Positions 28,001 to 33,784 of a stretch of DNA of 64,000 nt are shown here, piece by piece; positions within the stretch are counted from its first letter, which is position 1, and every line of letters starts with the position of its first letter. Origin of the DNA: Chrysogorgia sp. JL179-B06. Lineage: Eukaryota > Cnidaria > Anthozoa > Scleralcyonacea > Chrysogorgiidae. The translations under genes were made by a program, and so were the position numbers. The notes under the pieces are model-generated. The model had not been told where the DNA came from, made no database searches, and worked only from the letters and a program-made list of their open reading frames with translations. The stretch covers positions 3,227,001-3,291,000 of the forward strand of contig JAYKKM010000122.1 in the NCBI GenBank assembly GCA_035772405.1, in the 5' to 3' direction.

Positions 28001-31000
28001 GGCCAAATTTTTAATATGACCGGTCAAATTTGTATAGCACCGGTCATTAATACTAGTATAGTCTAGTTTAATACTATTATAGTCTAGTTTAATACTATTA
28101 TAGTCTAGTTTAATACTATTATAGTCTAGTTTAATACTACTATAGTCTAGTTTAATACTACTATAGTCTAGTTTAATACTATTATAGTCTAGTTTAATAC
28201 TATTATAGTCTAGTTTAATACTATTATAGTCTAGTTTAATACTATTATAGTCTAGTTTAATACTAGTATAGTCTAGTTTAATACTAGTATAGTCTAGTTT
28301 AATACTATTATAGTCTAGTTTAATACTAGTATAGTCTAGTTTAATACTAGTATAGTCTAGTTTAATACTAGTATAGTCTAGTTTAATACTAGTATAGTCT
28401 AGTTTAATACTAGTATAGTCTAGTTTAATACTAGTATAGTCTAGTTTAATACTAGTATAGTCTAGTTTAATACTAGTATAGTCTAGTTTAATACTACTAT
28501 AGTCTAGTTTAATACTAGTATAGTCTAGTTTAATACTAGTATAGTCTAGTTTAATACTAGTATAGTCTAGTTTAATACTAGTATAGTCTAGTTTAATACT
28601 ATTATAGTCTAGTTTAATACTAGTATAGTCTAGTTTAATACTAGTATAGTCTAGTTTAATACTAGTATAGTCTAGTTTAATACTAGTATAGTCTAGTTTA
28701 ATACTACTATAGTCTAGTTTAATACTAGTATAGTCTAGTTTAATACTAGTATAGTCTAGTTTAATACTAGTATAGTCTAGTTTAATACTACTATAATATA
28801 GTTTAATACTACTGTAATATAGTTTAATACTACTGTAATATAGTTTAATACTACTATAGTCTAGTTTAATAGTCTAGTTTAATACTACTATAGTCTAGTT
28901 TAATACTACTATAGTCTAGTTTAATACTAGTATAGTCTAGTTTAATACTATTATAGTCTAGTTTAATACTATTATAGTCTAGTTTAATACTATTATAGTC
29001 TAGTTTAATACTATTATAGTCTAGTTTAATACTAGTATAGTCTAGTTTAATACTATTATAGTCTAGTTTAATACTAGTATAGTCTAGTTTAATACTAGTA
29101 TAGTCTAGTTTAATACTAGTATAGTCTAGTTTAATACTAGTATAGTCTAGTTTAATACTAGTATAGTCTAGTTTAATACTAGTATAGTCTAGTTTAATAC
29201 TAGTATAGTCTAGTTTAATACTAGTATAGTCTAGTTTAATACTAGTATAGTCTAGTTTAATACTACTATAGTCTAGTTTAATACTAGTATAGTCTAGTTT
29301 AATACTAGTATAGTCTAGTTTAATACTAGTATAGTCTAGTTTAATACTATTATAGTCTAGTTTAATACTATTATAGTCTAGTTTAATACTAGTATAGTCT
29401 AGTTTAATACTAGTATAGTCTAGTTTAATACTAGTATAGTCTAGTTTAATACTAGTATAGTCTAGTTTAATACTACTATAGTCTAGTTTAATACTAGTAT
29501 AGTCTAGTTTAATACTAGTATAGTCTAGTTTAATACTAGTATAGTCTAGTTTAATACTACTATAATATAGTTTAATACTACTGTAATATAGTTTAATACT
29601 ACTGTAATATAGTTTAATACTACTATAGTCTAGTTTAATAGTCTAGTTTAATACTACTATAGTCTAGTTTAATACTACTATAGTCTAGTTTAATACTACT
29701 ATAGTCTAGTTTAATACTACTATAGTCTAGTTTGTTGGTTTTTTTTTATTAACTTTCATCAAAAAAGTTTAATACTACTATAGTCTAGTTTAATACTACT
29801 ATAGTCTAGTTTAATACTAGTATAGTCTAGTTTAATACTAGTATAGTCTAGTTTAATACTAGTATAGTCTAGTTTAATACTAGTATAGTCTAGTTTAATA
29901 CTACTATAATATAGTTTAATACTACTGTAATATAGTTTAATACTACTGTAATATAGTTTAATACTACTATAGTCTAGTTTAATAGTCTAGTTTAATACTA
30001 CTATAGTCTAGTTTAATACTACTATAGTCTAGTTTAATACTACTATAGTCTAGTTTAATACTAACTATAATATAGTTTAATACTAGTATAGTCTAGTTTA
30101 ATACTAGTATAGTCTAGTTTAATACTAGTATAGTCTAGTTTAATACTACTATAATATAGTTTAATACTACTGTAATATAGTTTAATACTACTGTAATATA
30201 GTTTAATACTACTGTAATATAGTTTAATACTACTATAGTCTAGTTTAATACTACTATAGTCTAGTTTAATACTACTATAGTCTAGTTTAATACTACTATA
30301 GTCTAGTTTAATACTACTATAGTCTAGTTTAATACTACTATAGTCTAGTTTAATACTACTATAGTCTAGTTTAATACTACTATAGTCTAGTTTAATACTA
30401 TACTATAGTCTAGTTTAATACTATACTATAGTCTAGTTTAATACTACTATAATATAGTTTAATACTATACTATAGTCTAGTTTAATACTATTATAGTCTA
30501 GTTTAATACTACTATAGTCTAGTTTAATACTATACTATAGTCTAGTTTAATACTATACTATAGTCTAGTTTAATACTATACTATAGTCTAGTTTAATACT
30601 ATACTATAGTCTAGTTTAATACTACTATAGTCTAGTTTAATACTACTATAGTCTAGTTTAATACTACTATAGTCTAGTTTAATACTATTATAGTCTAGTT
30701 TAATACTAGTATATAGTCTAGTTTAATACTAGTATAGTCTAGTTTAATACTAGTATAGTCTAGTTTAATACTACTATAATATAGTTTAATACTACTGTAA
30801 TATAGTTTAATACTACTGTAATATAGTTTAATACTACTATAGTCTAGTTTAATACTACTATAGTCTAGTTTAATACTACTATAGTCTAGTTTAATACTAC
30901 TATAGTCTAGTTTAATACTACTATAGTCTAGTTTAATACTACTATAGTCTAGTTTAATACTAACTATAATATAGTTTAATACTAACTATAATATAGTTTA

Positions 31001-32291
31001 ATACTACTGTAATATAGTTTAATACTACTGTAATATAGTTTAATACTACTGTAATATAGTTTAATACTACTGTAATATAGTTTAATACCACTGTAATATA
31101 GTTTAATACTACTATAGTCTAGTTTAATAGTCTAGTTTAATAGTCTAGTTTAATAGTCTAGTCTAATAGTCTAGTCTAATAGTCTAGTCTCAGGGCTCAA
31201 AATAACAGCCGGTCACCGGTCAATAACCGGCCAAATTTTTAATATGACCGGTCAAATTTGTATAGCACCGGTCATTTAATGACCGGTCATACTACATGAA
31301 GGAACCATTCGAAGGATTCCATTTGAAGGAACTTAAAATGAGTGTTGTGCTGTTGTAGACCCGTTTCATAATGTCTGATATATATATTGAAGTGAACTAT
31401 GCATGCTTTTCTTTTTTATGACAAACGTTCAAATCAGTACTAGCTGTATATGTTTTTTACATGTTTTTTCTTGTGTGGGTTTTTTTCAGGGGGGAGGGGT
31501 GTCGTGAAGTTTGACCGGTCAAAAATCGCCTTTGAGCGGTCACAATTGAAACTGACCAGTCACCATGACCGGCATATAACATGAAACGTTATTTTGAGCC
31601 CTGAGTCTATAGTCTAGTCCAGCCAGCTCTCCTTTGCACGTTAATTTTTATTTTACTTTGCTTGTCAGAAACCAAAGGTGACCCGAACGAAGTCCTCAAG
31701 CAATTTATTAAACAGCACAGGTGAGCAAGAAATACACGAGCCGCCCGGTAAATGTTAACCTTGCTAAGAAGCACAATGACATTATATGGAAACGAGCCAG
31801 CCCGGTTGAAGCTAACAACGATTAAAGCAGACCAGCTAGGCAACCACGCCCTATAAGGCGGGCTAGCCTGGCAACCATAAACAACGAGCATGCGCATATC
31901 CACGTATTATGCCAACGTCAGCCCCGGTCGATATATGGACGATCATTGACGATCGGACATCGTCTGTCTATTCCAAGCTCCCATTGACTATAGGACATCG
32001 ATCATTGACGATTAGACATCGTCTGCAGTCCATTCCAATCTCCCACATTGACTATCGGGCATCGATCATTGACGATTAGACATCGTCTGCAGTCTATTCC
32101 AAGCTCCCACATTGACTATCGGACATCGATCATTGACGATTAGACATCGTCTGTCTATTCCAAGCTCCCAATATTGATAGCAATGTATATATAACACACT
32201 AACCACAGATTTATCTTTCTTCAGTAGATCGGACTCCAAGGTTTCAGAGAAGAGTTTACCTGCAGATAAACGGTATTTACCCAACATGTAG
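184..32291 (+). CDS. CSPP1: CSPP1 homologue, 3' part of gene (multi-exon span)
   Basis: Spliced gene. In vertebrates CSPP1 is a microtubule-associated coiled-coil protein of centrosomes, spindle poles and ciliary axonemes, and its loss causes Joubert-type ciliopathy. Exons read here, every junction phase-consistent: 184-281, 5368-5426, 5755-5808, 6205-6270, 10076-10159, 11022-11165, 13844-13939, 15887-16052, 16173-16297, 16617-16621 (tentative microexon), 19554-19635, 20099-20141, 21829-22007, 26681-26848, 27108-27240, 31669-31720, 32225-32291. Family hallmarks: the NYNPWG-GGGGAP-type motif (first exon), repeated EYQDFLRQQVEEK-like charged coiled coil, SPPVP/SPPIPTL proline motifs, a FPDP...STLDLQQ block and a C-terminal NEERLRRLE helix. 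The first exon starts in mid-codon, so earlier exons lie upstream of the window. Introns make up over 90% of the span and are mostly repeats. Identity comes from remembered family motifs, not an alignment. Confidence 0.9.
397..776. mobile_element. Foldback/MITE-like element, interrupted by another MITE
   Basis: The stretch around 436-525 returns in reverse complement around 537-616 (shared pieces include GACTCTGAAGATGA and CAAACCCTGACA). The outer ends TTGATCGTCCAGG and CCTGGGCGATCAA also pair. A solo copy of the left end lies at about 61,345-61,410. The right arm lacks about 40 bp of the left arm and is interrupted at 617-756. It lies in a CSPP1 intron. Confidence 0.7.
617..756. mobile_element. 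140-bp MITE with 9-bp target duplication
   Basis: Both flanks read TCAGTCACC (608-616 and 757-765). Terminal inverted repeats extend about 45 bp and include CTCCGCAGAGGCTTCTTGCG and AGAGTTCGGG with their complements. A 9-bp duplication with long terminal inverted repeats fits Mutator-like (MULE) non-autonomous elements. It sits inside the right arm of the 397-776 element. Confidence 0.7.
780..948. repeat. (TTTAG)n microsatellite
   Basis: About 33 copies of a pentamer TTTAG, with TTTGG variants confined to the first 60 bp. Intronic. The following 949-1200 shows no recognisable feature. Confidence 0.95.
1205..3123. repeat. (TTCTTA)n hexanucleotide satellite, first block
   Basis: About 1.9 kb of TTCTTA hexamers with scattered TTTTTC, AGTTTTC, TTCGTA and TATTTC variants. 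Because the unit is six bases, several frames on both strands are open for hundreds of codons (Phe/Leu, Lys/Asn, Arg/Ile). These are not genes: composition is purely repetitive and there is no start context or domain. Variant order is partly duplicated within the block, for example about 1,585-2,030 resembles about 2,700-3,090. Confidence 0.95.
3124..3460. repeat. (ACTCGT)n hexanucleotide satellite, middle block
   Basis: Hexamers of TACTCG/TACTCA with interspersed ATTACT. The stretch at 3,236-3,325 recurs at 3,354-3,440, so it was duplicated as a unit of about 118 bp. It continues the TTCTTA block without a gap and passes into the GCTCAT block. Confidence 0.9.
3461..5250. repeat. (GCTCAT)n hexanucleotide satellite, third block
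   Basis: About 1.8 kb of GCTCAT hexamers. ATATTC variants dominate the 5' third; ATATTT, GCTCAC and GCTTAT variants dominate later. It ends in ATTATTACT/ATACTC hexamers near 5,150-5,250. Open frames on both strands (Met-Leu, Met-Ser alternations) follow from the 6-bp unit. Confidence 0.95.
5368..5426 (+). CDS. CSPP1: CSPP1 exon with tandem acceptor
   Basis: The acceptor TTTGCAG ends at 5367 and the donor is GTAAGT at 5427. It enters in phase 1 and leaves in phase 0, encoding a short VVKQAPQPDIQSLPMQS segment. A second AG at 5375-5376 would start the exon 9 nt later and keep the same frame, dropping three residues. Confidence 0.75.
5755..5808 (+). CDS. CSPP1: CSPP1 exon (start of coiled coil)
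   Basis: The acceptor GGCTTTCAG ends at 5754 and the donor is GTGAGT at 5809. Eighteen codons in phase 0 to 0, ending EYQDFLRQQ, the recurrent 'EY..FL..QI/VEEK' pattern of CSPP1. The 328-nt intron before it holds nothing recognisable. Confidence 0.85.
5896..6118. mobile_element. 223-bp MITE with TTAA flanks
   Basis: It begins GGCGGATTTCCAGTCCTCGC and ends with the reverse complement, and both sides are flanked by TTAA (5892-5895, 6119-6122). The inner part has more CTCGCAGC inverted repeats. TTAA duplications point to piggyBac- or Kolobok-type transposition. It lies 86 bp before a CSPP1 exon. Confidence 0.8.
6205..6270 (+). CDS. CSPP1: CSPP1 exon (coiled coil)
   Basis: The acceptor TCGGCAG ends at 6204 and the donor is GTTTGT at 6271 (weaker than consensus). 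Twenty-two codons, phase 0 to 0, starting VEEKQKNKKEEEERLREID, the direct continuation of the FLRQQ of the exon before. Confidence 0.85.
6640..6998 (+). mobile_element. tRNA-derived SINE-like repeat with nested hairpin element
   Basis: Near 6,903-6,955 there is an A-box-like stretch (TAGCTCAATAGCTAGAGCG) and a B-box-like GGTTCGATCCC. A TCTGAGGATTTGAGCTTGACGATCGTCC tail-type segment, read here in two parts, also follows copies at 13.4 and 20.3 kb. At about 6,737-6,838 a hairpin (GGTGAAGGAAAATTTCGAGT and complement) is inserted, and TACATTATTGTAACC occurs on both sides of it (6723-6737, 6863-6877). Confidence 0.6.
7058..8249. mobile_element. 1.2-kb TTAA-flanked inverted-repeat element
   Basis: Left end GGGTGTTCGCACGTATTCCG is matched in inverse at the right end (CGGACGTAT type, CGAACACCC), between TTAA at 7054-7057 and 8250-8253. 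It carries an internal palindrome at about 7,590-7,735 built on CGGTCATTACGGGAAAATAT. The internal reading frames are short and I recognise no transposase, so it is probably non-autonomous. Confidence 0.7.
8268..8356. repeat. Hairpin-forming inverted repeat
   Basis: GATATTTGAAAATTGTGCCA near 8,270 is repeated in inverse near 8,335-8,355, with TTGCAA inner pairs. Likely a small foldback element. From about 8,360 to 8,990 I see nothing beyond AT-rich intron sequence. Confidence 0.7.
8997..9701. mobile_element. 705-bp MITE, TTAA flanks, AGTGCC termini
   Basis: It starts AGTGCCCATGCAGCCCTTT and ends with the complement of AGTGCCTATACAGCCCTTT, between TTAA at 8993-8996 and 9702-9705. Terminal repeats extend over 100 bp. 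The ends resemble those of the 14,860-15,178 element. From 9,702 to 10,075 nothing else is recognised. Confidence 0.8.
10076..10159 (+). CDS. CSPP1: CSPP1 exon (coiled coil)
   Basis: The acceptor AAATTTAG ends at 10075 and the donor is GTAAGT at 10160. Twenty-eight codons, phase 0 to 0, beginning ERILEEQQLKLRNEYEKEI. Charged heptad-like sequence with no stop. Confidence 0.85.
10232..10812. repeat. Degenerate CTCACACTCTCACC(C/T)G minisatellite
   Basis: About 580 bp of pyrimidine-rich CTCAC/CTCAT repeats with irregular unit length. Its three open plus-strand frames (His/Ser/Thr/Leu only) are artefacts of the repeat. Confidence 0.9.
11022..11165 (+). CDS. CSPP1: CSPP1 exon (charged coiled coil)
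   Basis: The acceptor CTGACTCAG ends at 11021 and the donor is GTGAGT at 11166. Forty-eight codons, phase 0 to 0, an uninterrupted Lys/Glu/Arg-rich helix starting ARLKNEEIKQAAEQKKKEME and ending LKAAKAK. The ORF on the opposite strand here is its shadow. Confidence 0.9.
11184..11568. mobile_element. Inverted-repeat element (GGGACCTTA..GACGGCAAC ends)
   Basis: AGGGACCTTAAGATCTACGA near 11,184 is matched in inverse by TCGTAGATCGTAAGGTCCCT ending near 11,568. A second partial copy of the same family lies at about 11,875-11,990, directly before the 11,998 element. The region 11,620-11,860 between them holds no recognised feature. Confidence 0.7.
11998..13037. mobile_element. About 1.04-kb terminal-inverted-repeat element with nested hairpin
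   Basis: The roughly 100-bp left end (GTGAACGGTCGTTACCATCC and onward) recurs in inverse at 12,940-13,037 (GGATGGTAACGACCGTTTAC). Inside is a foldback repeat at about 12,240-12,393 (CTCTGACGAAGGGCC core) and a triple tandem of GTCGGTCGACAAATATAT at about 12,603-12,680. I recognise no transposase. Confidence 0.7.
13190..13470 (+). mobile_element. tRNA-derived SINE-like repeat
   Basis: It contains GCCTCAATGGTTGGAACGTC (A-box region) then CACCGGCAATCAGAAGGTTCGATCCC (B-box region, read in two parts) and the GAGCTTGACGATCGTCC tail shared with the copies at 6.9 and 20.3 kb. The 5' part carries an inverse copy of GCCGGTGA. The following 13,475-13,843 is plain intron. Confidence 0.55.
13844..13939 (+). 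CDS. CSPP1: CSPP1 exon (SPPVP / SPPIPTL motifs)
   Basis: The acceptor GTCGTATTAG ends at 13843 and the donor is GTAAGT at 13940. Thirty-two codons, phase 0 to 0: two proline motifs, SSSPPVPVLQ and SNSPPIPTLQ, which match the paired 'SPPVPAL/SPPIPT' motifs I associate with CSPP1. Confidence 0.85.
14012..14415. mobile_element. Foldback element, about 400 bp
   Basis: ATTCTACATGAAACGAATAG at 14,039 returns in inverse ending near 14,408, and the outer CACCC(T)AAAT ends pair as well. The short plus-strand reading frames inside overlap the arms and are not taken as coding. Confidence 0.65.
14639..14850. repeat. (GTT)n / (GCT)n trinucleotide tract
   Basis: About 30 uninterrupted GTT units from 14,642, then degenerate GCTGTTGTC units to 14,850. 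Intronic. Confidence 0.95.
14860..15178. mobile_element. 319-bp near-perfect palindromic MITE, TTAA flanks
   Basis: It begins AGTGCCTATAACGTCTGTGG and is almost wholly an inverted repeat with arms of about 140 bp and a short centre near 15,000-15,035. TTAA lies at 14,856-14,859 and 15,179-15,182, and the second TTAA is shared with the next element. Confidence 0.85.
15183..15782. mobile_element. 600-bp TTAA-flanked element abutting the previous one
   Basis: The 20-bp ends AGAGTGAGTGTCAGGGTAGT are perfect inverted repeats. TTAA lies at 15,179-15,182 (shared) and 15,783-15,786. No transposase is recognised inside; the short frame at 15,357-15,599 has no family resemblance I know. Confidence 0.8.
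15887..16052 (+). CDS. CSPP1: CSPP1 exon (Ser/Pro/Arg-rich)
   Basis: The acceptor AACTTTCTAG ends at 15886 and the donor is GTACAC at 16053. Fifty-five codons plus one base in phase 0, including RTSPRPSSSRNRNRP and APSLPPTPKAQ. A longer overlapping frame exists in the same DNA, but only this frame joins both neighbours in phase. Confidence 0.8.
16173..16297 (+). CDS. CSPP1: CSPP1 exon (VLSQLTSLRRQL helix)
   Basis: The acceptor AACTTTGACAG ends at 16172 and the donor is GTAACT at 16298. Phase 1 to 0, 41 codons plus 2 bases. It contains DIDVLSQLTSLRRQLKHEE, the conserved 'VL.QL..LRRQL' helix of the CSPP1 middle-to-C-terminal region. Confidence 0.85.
16617..16621 (+). CDS. CSPP1: Candidate 5-nt microexon of CSPP1
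   Basis: A strong polypyrimidine tract (CTATTTTTTTGTTTAG) is followed by GAAAG and a GTACGT donor. Without it, the exon ending at 16297 (phase 0) and the exon at 19554 (open only when entered with one base completing a codon) are out of frame and meet a stop after six codons. The five bases restore the frame exactly, giving ...ENK-ER-SKKPAG... Inferred from phase only. Confidence 0.45.
16793..17818. repeat. 21-bp minisatellite (GAGCAAATACATTGCCCTGAC)
   Basis: About 40 units of 21 bp, preceded by a direct duplication of its unique leader (about 16,793-16,860 and 16,943-17,010). The unit is a multiple of three, so all plus frames and two minus frames stay open (EQIHCPD, SKYIALT, YLLVRAM units). 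It is bounded by intron sequence and has no start or splice evidence, so I treat it as non-coding. Confidence 0.85.
17902..18110. repeat. Dispersed repeat, related copies at 37.1-37.5 kb
   Basis: Segments such as GTCGGTTTTCTTTGATGTACC, AAAATCTTTGTCCAAGGTGG and CTCGGACGCTACGCGTCCTC recur in inverse orientation at 37,090-37,520. It has the features of an old transposon family of unknown class. The stretch 18,110-18,960 is AT-rich intron with a short palindrome around AGCACATGAC at about 18,530 and 18,680. Confidence 0.6.
18950..19040 (+). repeat. (CTGT)n microsatellite after an AATAAA: probable retroposon 3' tail
   Basis: TTTTTAATAAACCTGTCTGT begins a run of about 15 CTGT units. A polyadenylation signal directly followed by a tetranucleotide run is a common 3' end of CR1/L2-type retroposons. 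No coding part is recognisable upstream. Confidence 0.55.
19183..19384. mobile_element. 202-bp MITE, TTAA flanks
   Basis: Ends ACACGGAGTGCTCGCAT and ATGCAAGCACTCCGTGT pair as inverted repeats and are flanked by TTAA at 19,179-19,182 and 19,385-19,388. The 19,400-19,550 stretch beyond is plain intron. Confidence 0.75.
19554..19635 (+). CDS. CSPP1: CSPP1 exon (VFDNVLRKKPV)
   Basis: The acceptor CATTCTACAG ends at 19553. One base completes the preceding codon, then 27 codons including GNVFDNVLRKKPVV, resembling the 'VFD.AR.R...VRR' stretch of vertebrate CSPP1. The donor GTTGGC at 19636 is weak. Reading in phase 0 would stop after six codons, which is why a microexon is proposed upstream. Confidence 0.7.
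20099..20141 (+). CDS. CSPP1: CSPP1 exon (FNQLKYE)
   Basis: The acceptor TATTATATTGCAG ends at 20098 and the donor is GTAAAC at 20142. Fourteen codons plus one base, SFGQMAEFNQLKYE, comparable with the 'FNELK' stretch of the family. The phase fits both neighbours. Confidence 0.75.
20310..20392 (+). mobile_element. 3' part of the tRNA-derived SINE-like repeat
   Basis: ACAGGTTCGATCCCTGTCTC (B-box region), followed by GAGGATTTGAGCGTGACGAT, matches the 3' parts of the copies at 6.9 and 13.4 kb. The 5' half is missing or replaced by a short hairpin at 20,165-20,245. Confidence 0.55.
20420..20555. repeat. AT-dinucleotide tract
   Basis: About 135 bp of ATATATA/AAATATAT, itself able to fold back, next to the large palindrome. 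Confidence 0.9.
20555..21245. mobile_element. 690-bp long palindrome (foldback element)
   Basis: It starts ATGTAGTATTTAAAACATGA and ends with the complement GTTTTAAATACTACAT. Arms of about 340 bp match almost fully through ATTTGCATTTCATACATCAA and the centre near 20,880-20,910. Secondary hairpins (GCGAGCGCGCAGCGCGAGC) lie near each end. The right arm has a small insertion near 21,075. No open frame. The region 21,246-21,828 holds nothing recognised. Confidence 0.85.
21829..22007 (+). CDS. CSPP1: CSPP1 exon (FPDP..STLDLQQ block)
   Basis: The acceptor TTTTTATCCTAG ends at 21828 and the donor is GTAAGT at 22008. Phase 1 to 0, 59 codons plus 2 bases. It contains SRFPDPATSSSTLDLQQKSL and EQQKRLQVFRD, close to the conserved 'FPDPPTDSSTLDLQQQALLREQQKRL'-type block of CSPP1. 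Confidence 0.9.
22230..23128. mobile_element. Non-autonomous hAT-like element with GGATCGGAT subterminal repeats
   Basis: The ends CAGAGGTGTGCATCGGATCG and the complement of TAGAGATGTGCAAATCC have the CAG-G-TG form of hAT termini. Many copies of ATCCGATCCGAC lie within 150 bp of each end, as hAT transposase-binding subterminal repeats do. I could not find a clean 8-bp duplication. The reading frames at 22,238-22,836 resemble nothing I know. Confidence 0.55.
23137..23310. repeat. (CTAC)n microsatellite
   Basis: Around 30 tandem CTAC units from 23,137 to 23,265, with a short inverted GGTAGGTAGGTAG at 23,277-23,290 and more CTAC after it. Confidence 0.95.
23355..26600 (+). pseudogene. Broken CR1/L2-type LINE (endonuclease and reverse transcriptase remnants)
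   Basis: Conceptual fragments in order: apurinic endonuclease C-terminus (QLIDQPTRVTERSETLIDHV at 23,355; ISDHNLVF at 23,470 with the SDH catalytic motif), AVGIDKISNKILK (24,200), DWKMAKVTPI (24,848), NNYRPISVI (24,908), YGVPQETVL (25,680), EWLCDNKLTLNVVKSDFMLI (25,722), ENLTWKSHI and the C-terminal FLNRDLINIYHSIVERYFSY domain to 26,445. Stops and frameshifts separate them. The FADD catalytic box between GVPQ and NKLTLN is missing by deletion. The element is also split by insertions at about 24,262-24,790 and 24,957-25,365. The 3' end carries AATAAA and an (ATCA)n run, as in CR1/L2 elements. Sense orientation in a CSPP1 intron. Dead copy. Confidence 0.85.
24262..24790. mobile_element. Insertion in the LINE: duplicated element with GT repeat
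   Basis: A block starting ATCTACAGACACGTGTTTCG occurs twice (about 24,299-24,500 and 24,578-24,785), sharing GCGATTGCCGGTGACAACCG and AGCGGTATAGGGC. A (GT)n-(AT)n run (24,273-24,300) marks the left edge. The LINE frame resumes at about 24,790. Confidence 0.65.
26681..26848 (+). CDS. CSPP1: CSPP1 exon
   Basis: The acceptor AACTCCTCAG ends at 26680 and the donor is GTACAT at 26849. Fifty-six codons, phase 0 to 0: an acidic/serine-rich part (ESDSQFVSVEDPSKVVIGE) followed by a basic helix (ARERRRWKQLEQLSKSSK). Confidence 0.85.
26893..26995. repeat. Degenerate ACTAC/CACTG pentamer repeat
   Basis: About 100 bp of CTACACTACG and GCACTGCACT units in the short intron between two CSPP1 exons. Confidence 0.8.
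27108..27240 (+). CDS. CSPP1: CSPP1 exon (NEERLRRLE)
   Basis: The acceptor CTATCACTTTAG ends at 27107 and the donor is GTGAGT at 27241. Phase 0 to 1, 44 codons plus one base: SVTSFNVDELAQKNEERLRR and LEAMKQARS, matching the conserved C-terminal 'QKNEERL..LE' helix of CSPP1. Confidence 0.9.
27246..31190. repeat. 4-kb 21-bp satellite (AATACTACTATAGTCTAGTTT)
   Basis: A nearly continuous array of a 21-bp unit with variants at the central triplet (ACTACT, ACTAGT, ACTATT) and TAATATAG for TAGTCTAG. At 27,963-28,048 it contains an 86-bp copy of the left end of the hAT-like element that bounds the array at 31,191. The 240 bp before both copies also match, so about 3.2 kb was duplicated. An unrelated 30-bp insert (GTTGGTTTTTTTTTATTAAC) lies at 29,731-29,767. 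The array fills one CSPP1 intron. Confidence 0.95.
31191..31603. mobile_element. hAT-like MITE (CAGGGCTCAAAATAAC ends)
   Basis: Termini CAGGGCTCAAAATAAC and GTTATTTTGAGCCCTG are inverted repeats of hAT type. Inside are many ACCGGTCA palindromes near both ends, probable subterminal binding motifs. The flanks are satellite sequence, and a clear 8-bp duplication is not visible. Confidence 0.7.
31669..31720 (+). CDS. CSPP1: CSPP1 exon
   Basis: The acceptor TTTGCTTGTCAG ends at 31668 and the donor is GTGAGC at 31721. Phase 1 to 2, encoding ETKGDPNEVLKQFIKQH. Confidence 0.8.
31934..32175. repeat. About 66-bp tandem repeat, four copies
   Basis: Units contain GATCATTGACGATTAGACAT, CGTCTG(CAG)TCTATTCCA and AGCTCCCACATTGACTATCG. 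In the last CSPP1 intron. The tail GACGATCGTCC motif resembles that of the SINE-like copies. Confidence 0.85.
32225..32291 (+). CDS. CSPP1: CSPP1 last exon and stop codon
   Basis: The acceptor ATCTTTCTTCAG ends at 32224. Phase 2 entry gives SRSDSKVSEKSLPADKRYL and PNM, then TAG at 32,289-32,291. Polyadenylation signals follow closely, which supports this as the real 3' end. Confidence 0.8.
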
Positions 32292-32300
32292 ACTCGTGTT

Positions 32301-32383
32301 AATAAAAGATACACTGTATCATTCTAAACCGTGTAATATAGTTATATAAATCTATGTTGTAATGTTGTTTTTGTAACAATAAA
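32301..32383 (+). terminator. CSPP1 polyadenylation signals
   Basis: Two AATAAA hexamers, at 32,301-32,306 and 32,378-32,383, follow the CSPP1 stop by 10 and 87 bp. The second is preceded by a T-rich stretch and is the more usual distance. Confidence 0.65.
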
Positions 32384-32574
32384 CGATTACTATTATTGGA
32401 TGAGGGAAACAAATTTATCAAGACTCGAGAGTTTTCCGGACCAACATCAATCTTATTATTTCTGCACTAACCCAAAGTGGTGTTTGGCGGTTTGAATGTT
32501 CCGGCGAAAAGATTTTTCGTACCTGTGACGTAAGAAGTCTTTCAGAAAGCATATTACTGCATTTTATTTTTTCC

Positions 32575-33310
32575 CGGTCCGTATCCTACCAAATCCTGCT
32601 TTCTGATTGGCTAACGAGCGGTCCCGTATGAGCCCATATGGACCGCTCGTACGTACGCTCATAAATTTCAGTTTTTTTCCCATTGACTAGAAATACTGAT
32701 GACGACCAAAAAAACAAGCCAGGATATTAAGGAAAAAATTAATAAATTATTTACCGTTTTGGTCGGACCGTATTGAGCAATATTTCCCTTGGTCTCAAAA
32801 ACGTCCCTCGACCCAGGGGCATCGGGGGCAGTCGTGTGCCCTTTGGTACCATTACAATATCTTATACTTCGTTTTGAATTTATTTTATCACTCTAAGTTA
32901 AAATTTATACTGCCAAAACTCGGAATGCAAAAACATCTAAATTTAACATTTTAATTTCGCTGGTCGTCGTGGTCGACGATTCACGAAGTATAGGTTGTGT
33001 AATTTGGTTACACATAAGAACGCAACTGACGCTTTCTATTTCTTAAATATTAAAATATATTATTATTATTGTATAATGTTACATATATCCACTTTGCATT
33101 AATTATTATTAAATATTGTTATTGACAAACGTTTACTGTGAGTCCAGTAATAGATATTAAATAAAAAAAGACAGTTAGACGGCTTCTCCTACTACTTGTT
33201 TACCAAGTAAGGTGAAAGTGCCTTTTTTCGAAATTCTGCCCGAGTTGCTTCCGTTTTTGAGACCTCGGGAAATATTTTTCCATACGGTCCTCCCAACCGG
33301 TAAATAACAT
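32575..33310. mobile_element. Inverted-repeat element(s) with GGTCNNACCG motifs
   Basis: TTACCGTTTTGGTCGGACCG and TTGGTCTCAAAAACG near 32,751-32,805 recur in inverse near 33,243-33,304. A separate palindrome CGAGCGGTCC...GGACCGCTCG lies at 32,616-32,650. No coding sequence recognised. Confidence 0.55.
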
Positions 33311-33530
33311 ATATATCTTTCCAGAAGATATAACGGTATATCGACATATTTTAATCTTATATGAAATGGATAGTTAGGGAAAAAATTTAGAAGAGGCGTG
33401 GATAATTAAAGGGACTGGAAAGGAAACTAATGATCACATGGGGTGTTTCTAGTCCGCTGATTGGCTAAGTCGCTTTTTACTCTGGTTGGAAAATGTGATG
33501 TCGTTGATGTCGAAGAATGGCGTAAGTATG

Positions 33531-33784
33531 ACTGCCATTTGCAAGCGACCGTTAGGCGAGCGATTTTTTTCATGTTTGTTTACGTTTGAAAGTTGGACGT
33601 TTCACACGAAAACGTTGAACGTTTAAAAACAAATAAATCAACTTGCGGCGTCAGTTCAAAGAAACCTGTCAAAATGACGATTTGTTTTTAAACGTTCAAC
33701 GTTTTCGTGTGAAACGTCCAACTTTCAAACGTAAACAAACATGAAAAAAATCGCTCGCTTAACGGTCGCTTGCAAATGGCAGTA
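33531..33784. mobile_element. 254-bp near-perfect palindrome
   Basis: ACTGCCATTTGCAAGCGACC at the left and its complement at the right, with arms of about 105 bp (GTTTTTAAACGTTCAACG inner). No open frame. The segment 33,390-33,530 before it resembles 63,845-63,995, another dispersed repeat. Confidence 0.8.

Noticed and set aside
27246..31190. CRISPR array-like periodic repeat
   Set aside because: Direct 21-bp repeats without unique spacers, in an animal gene intron.
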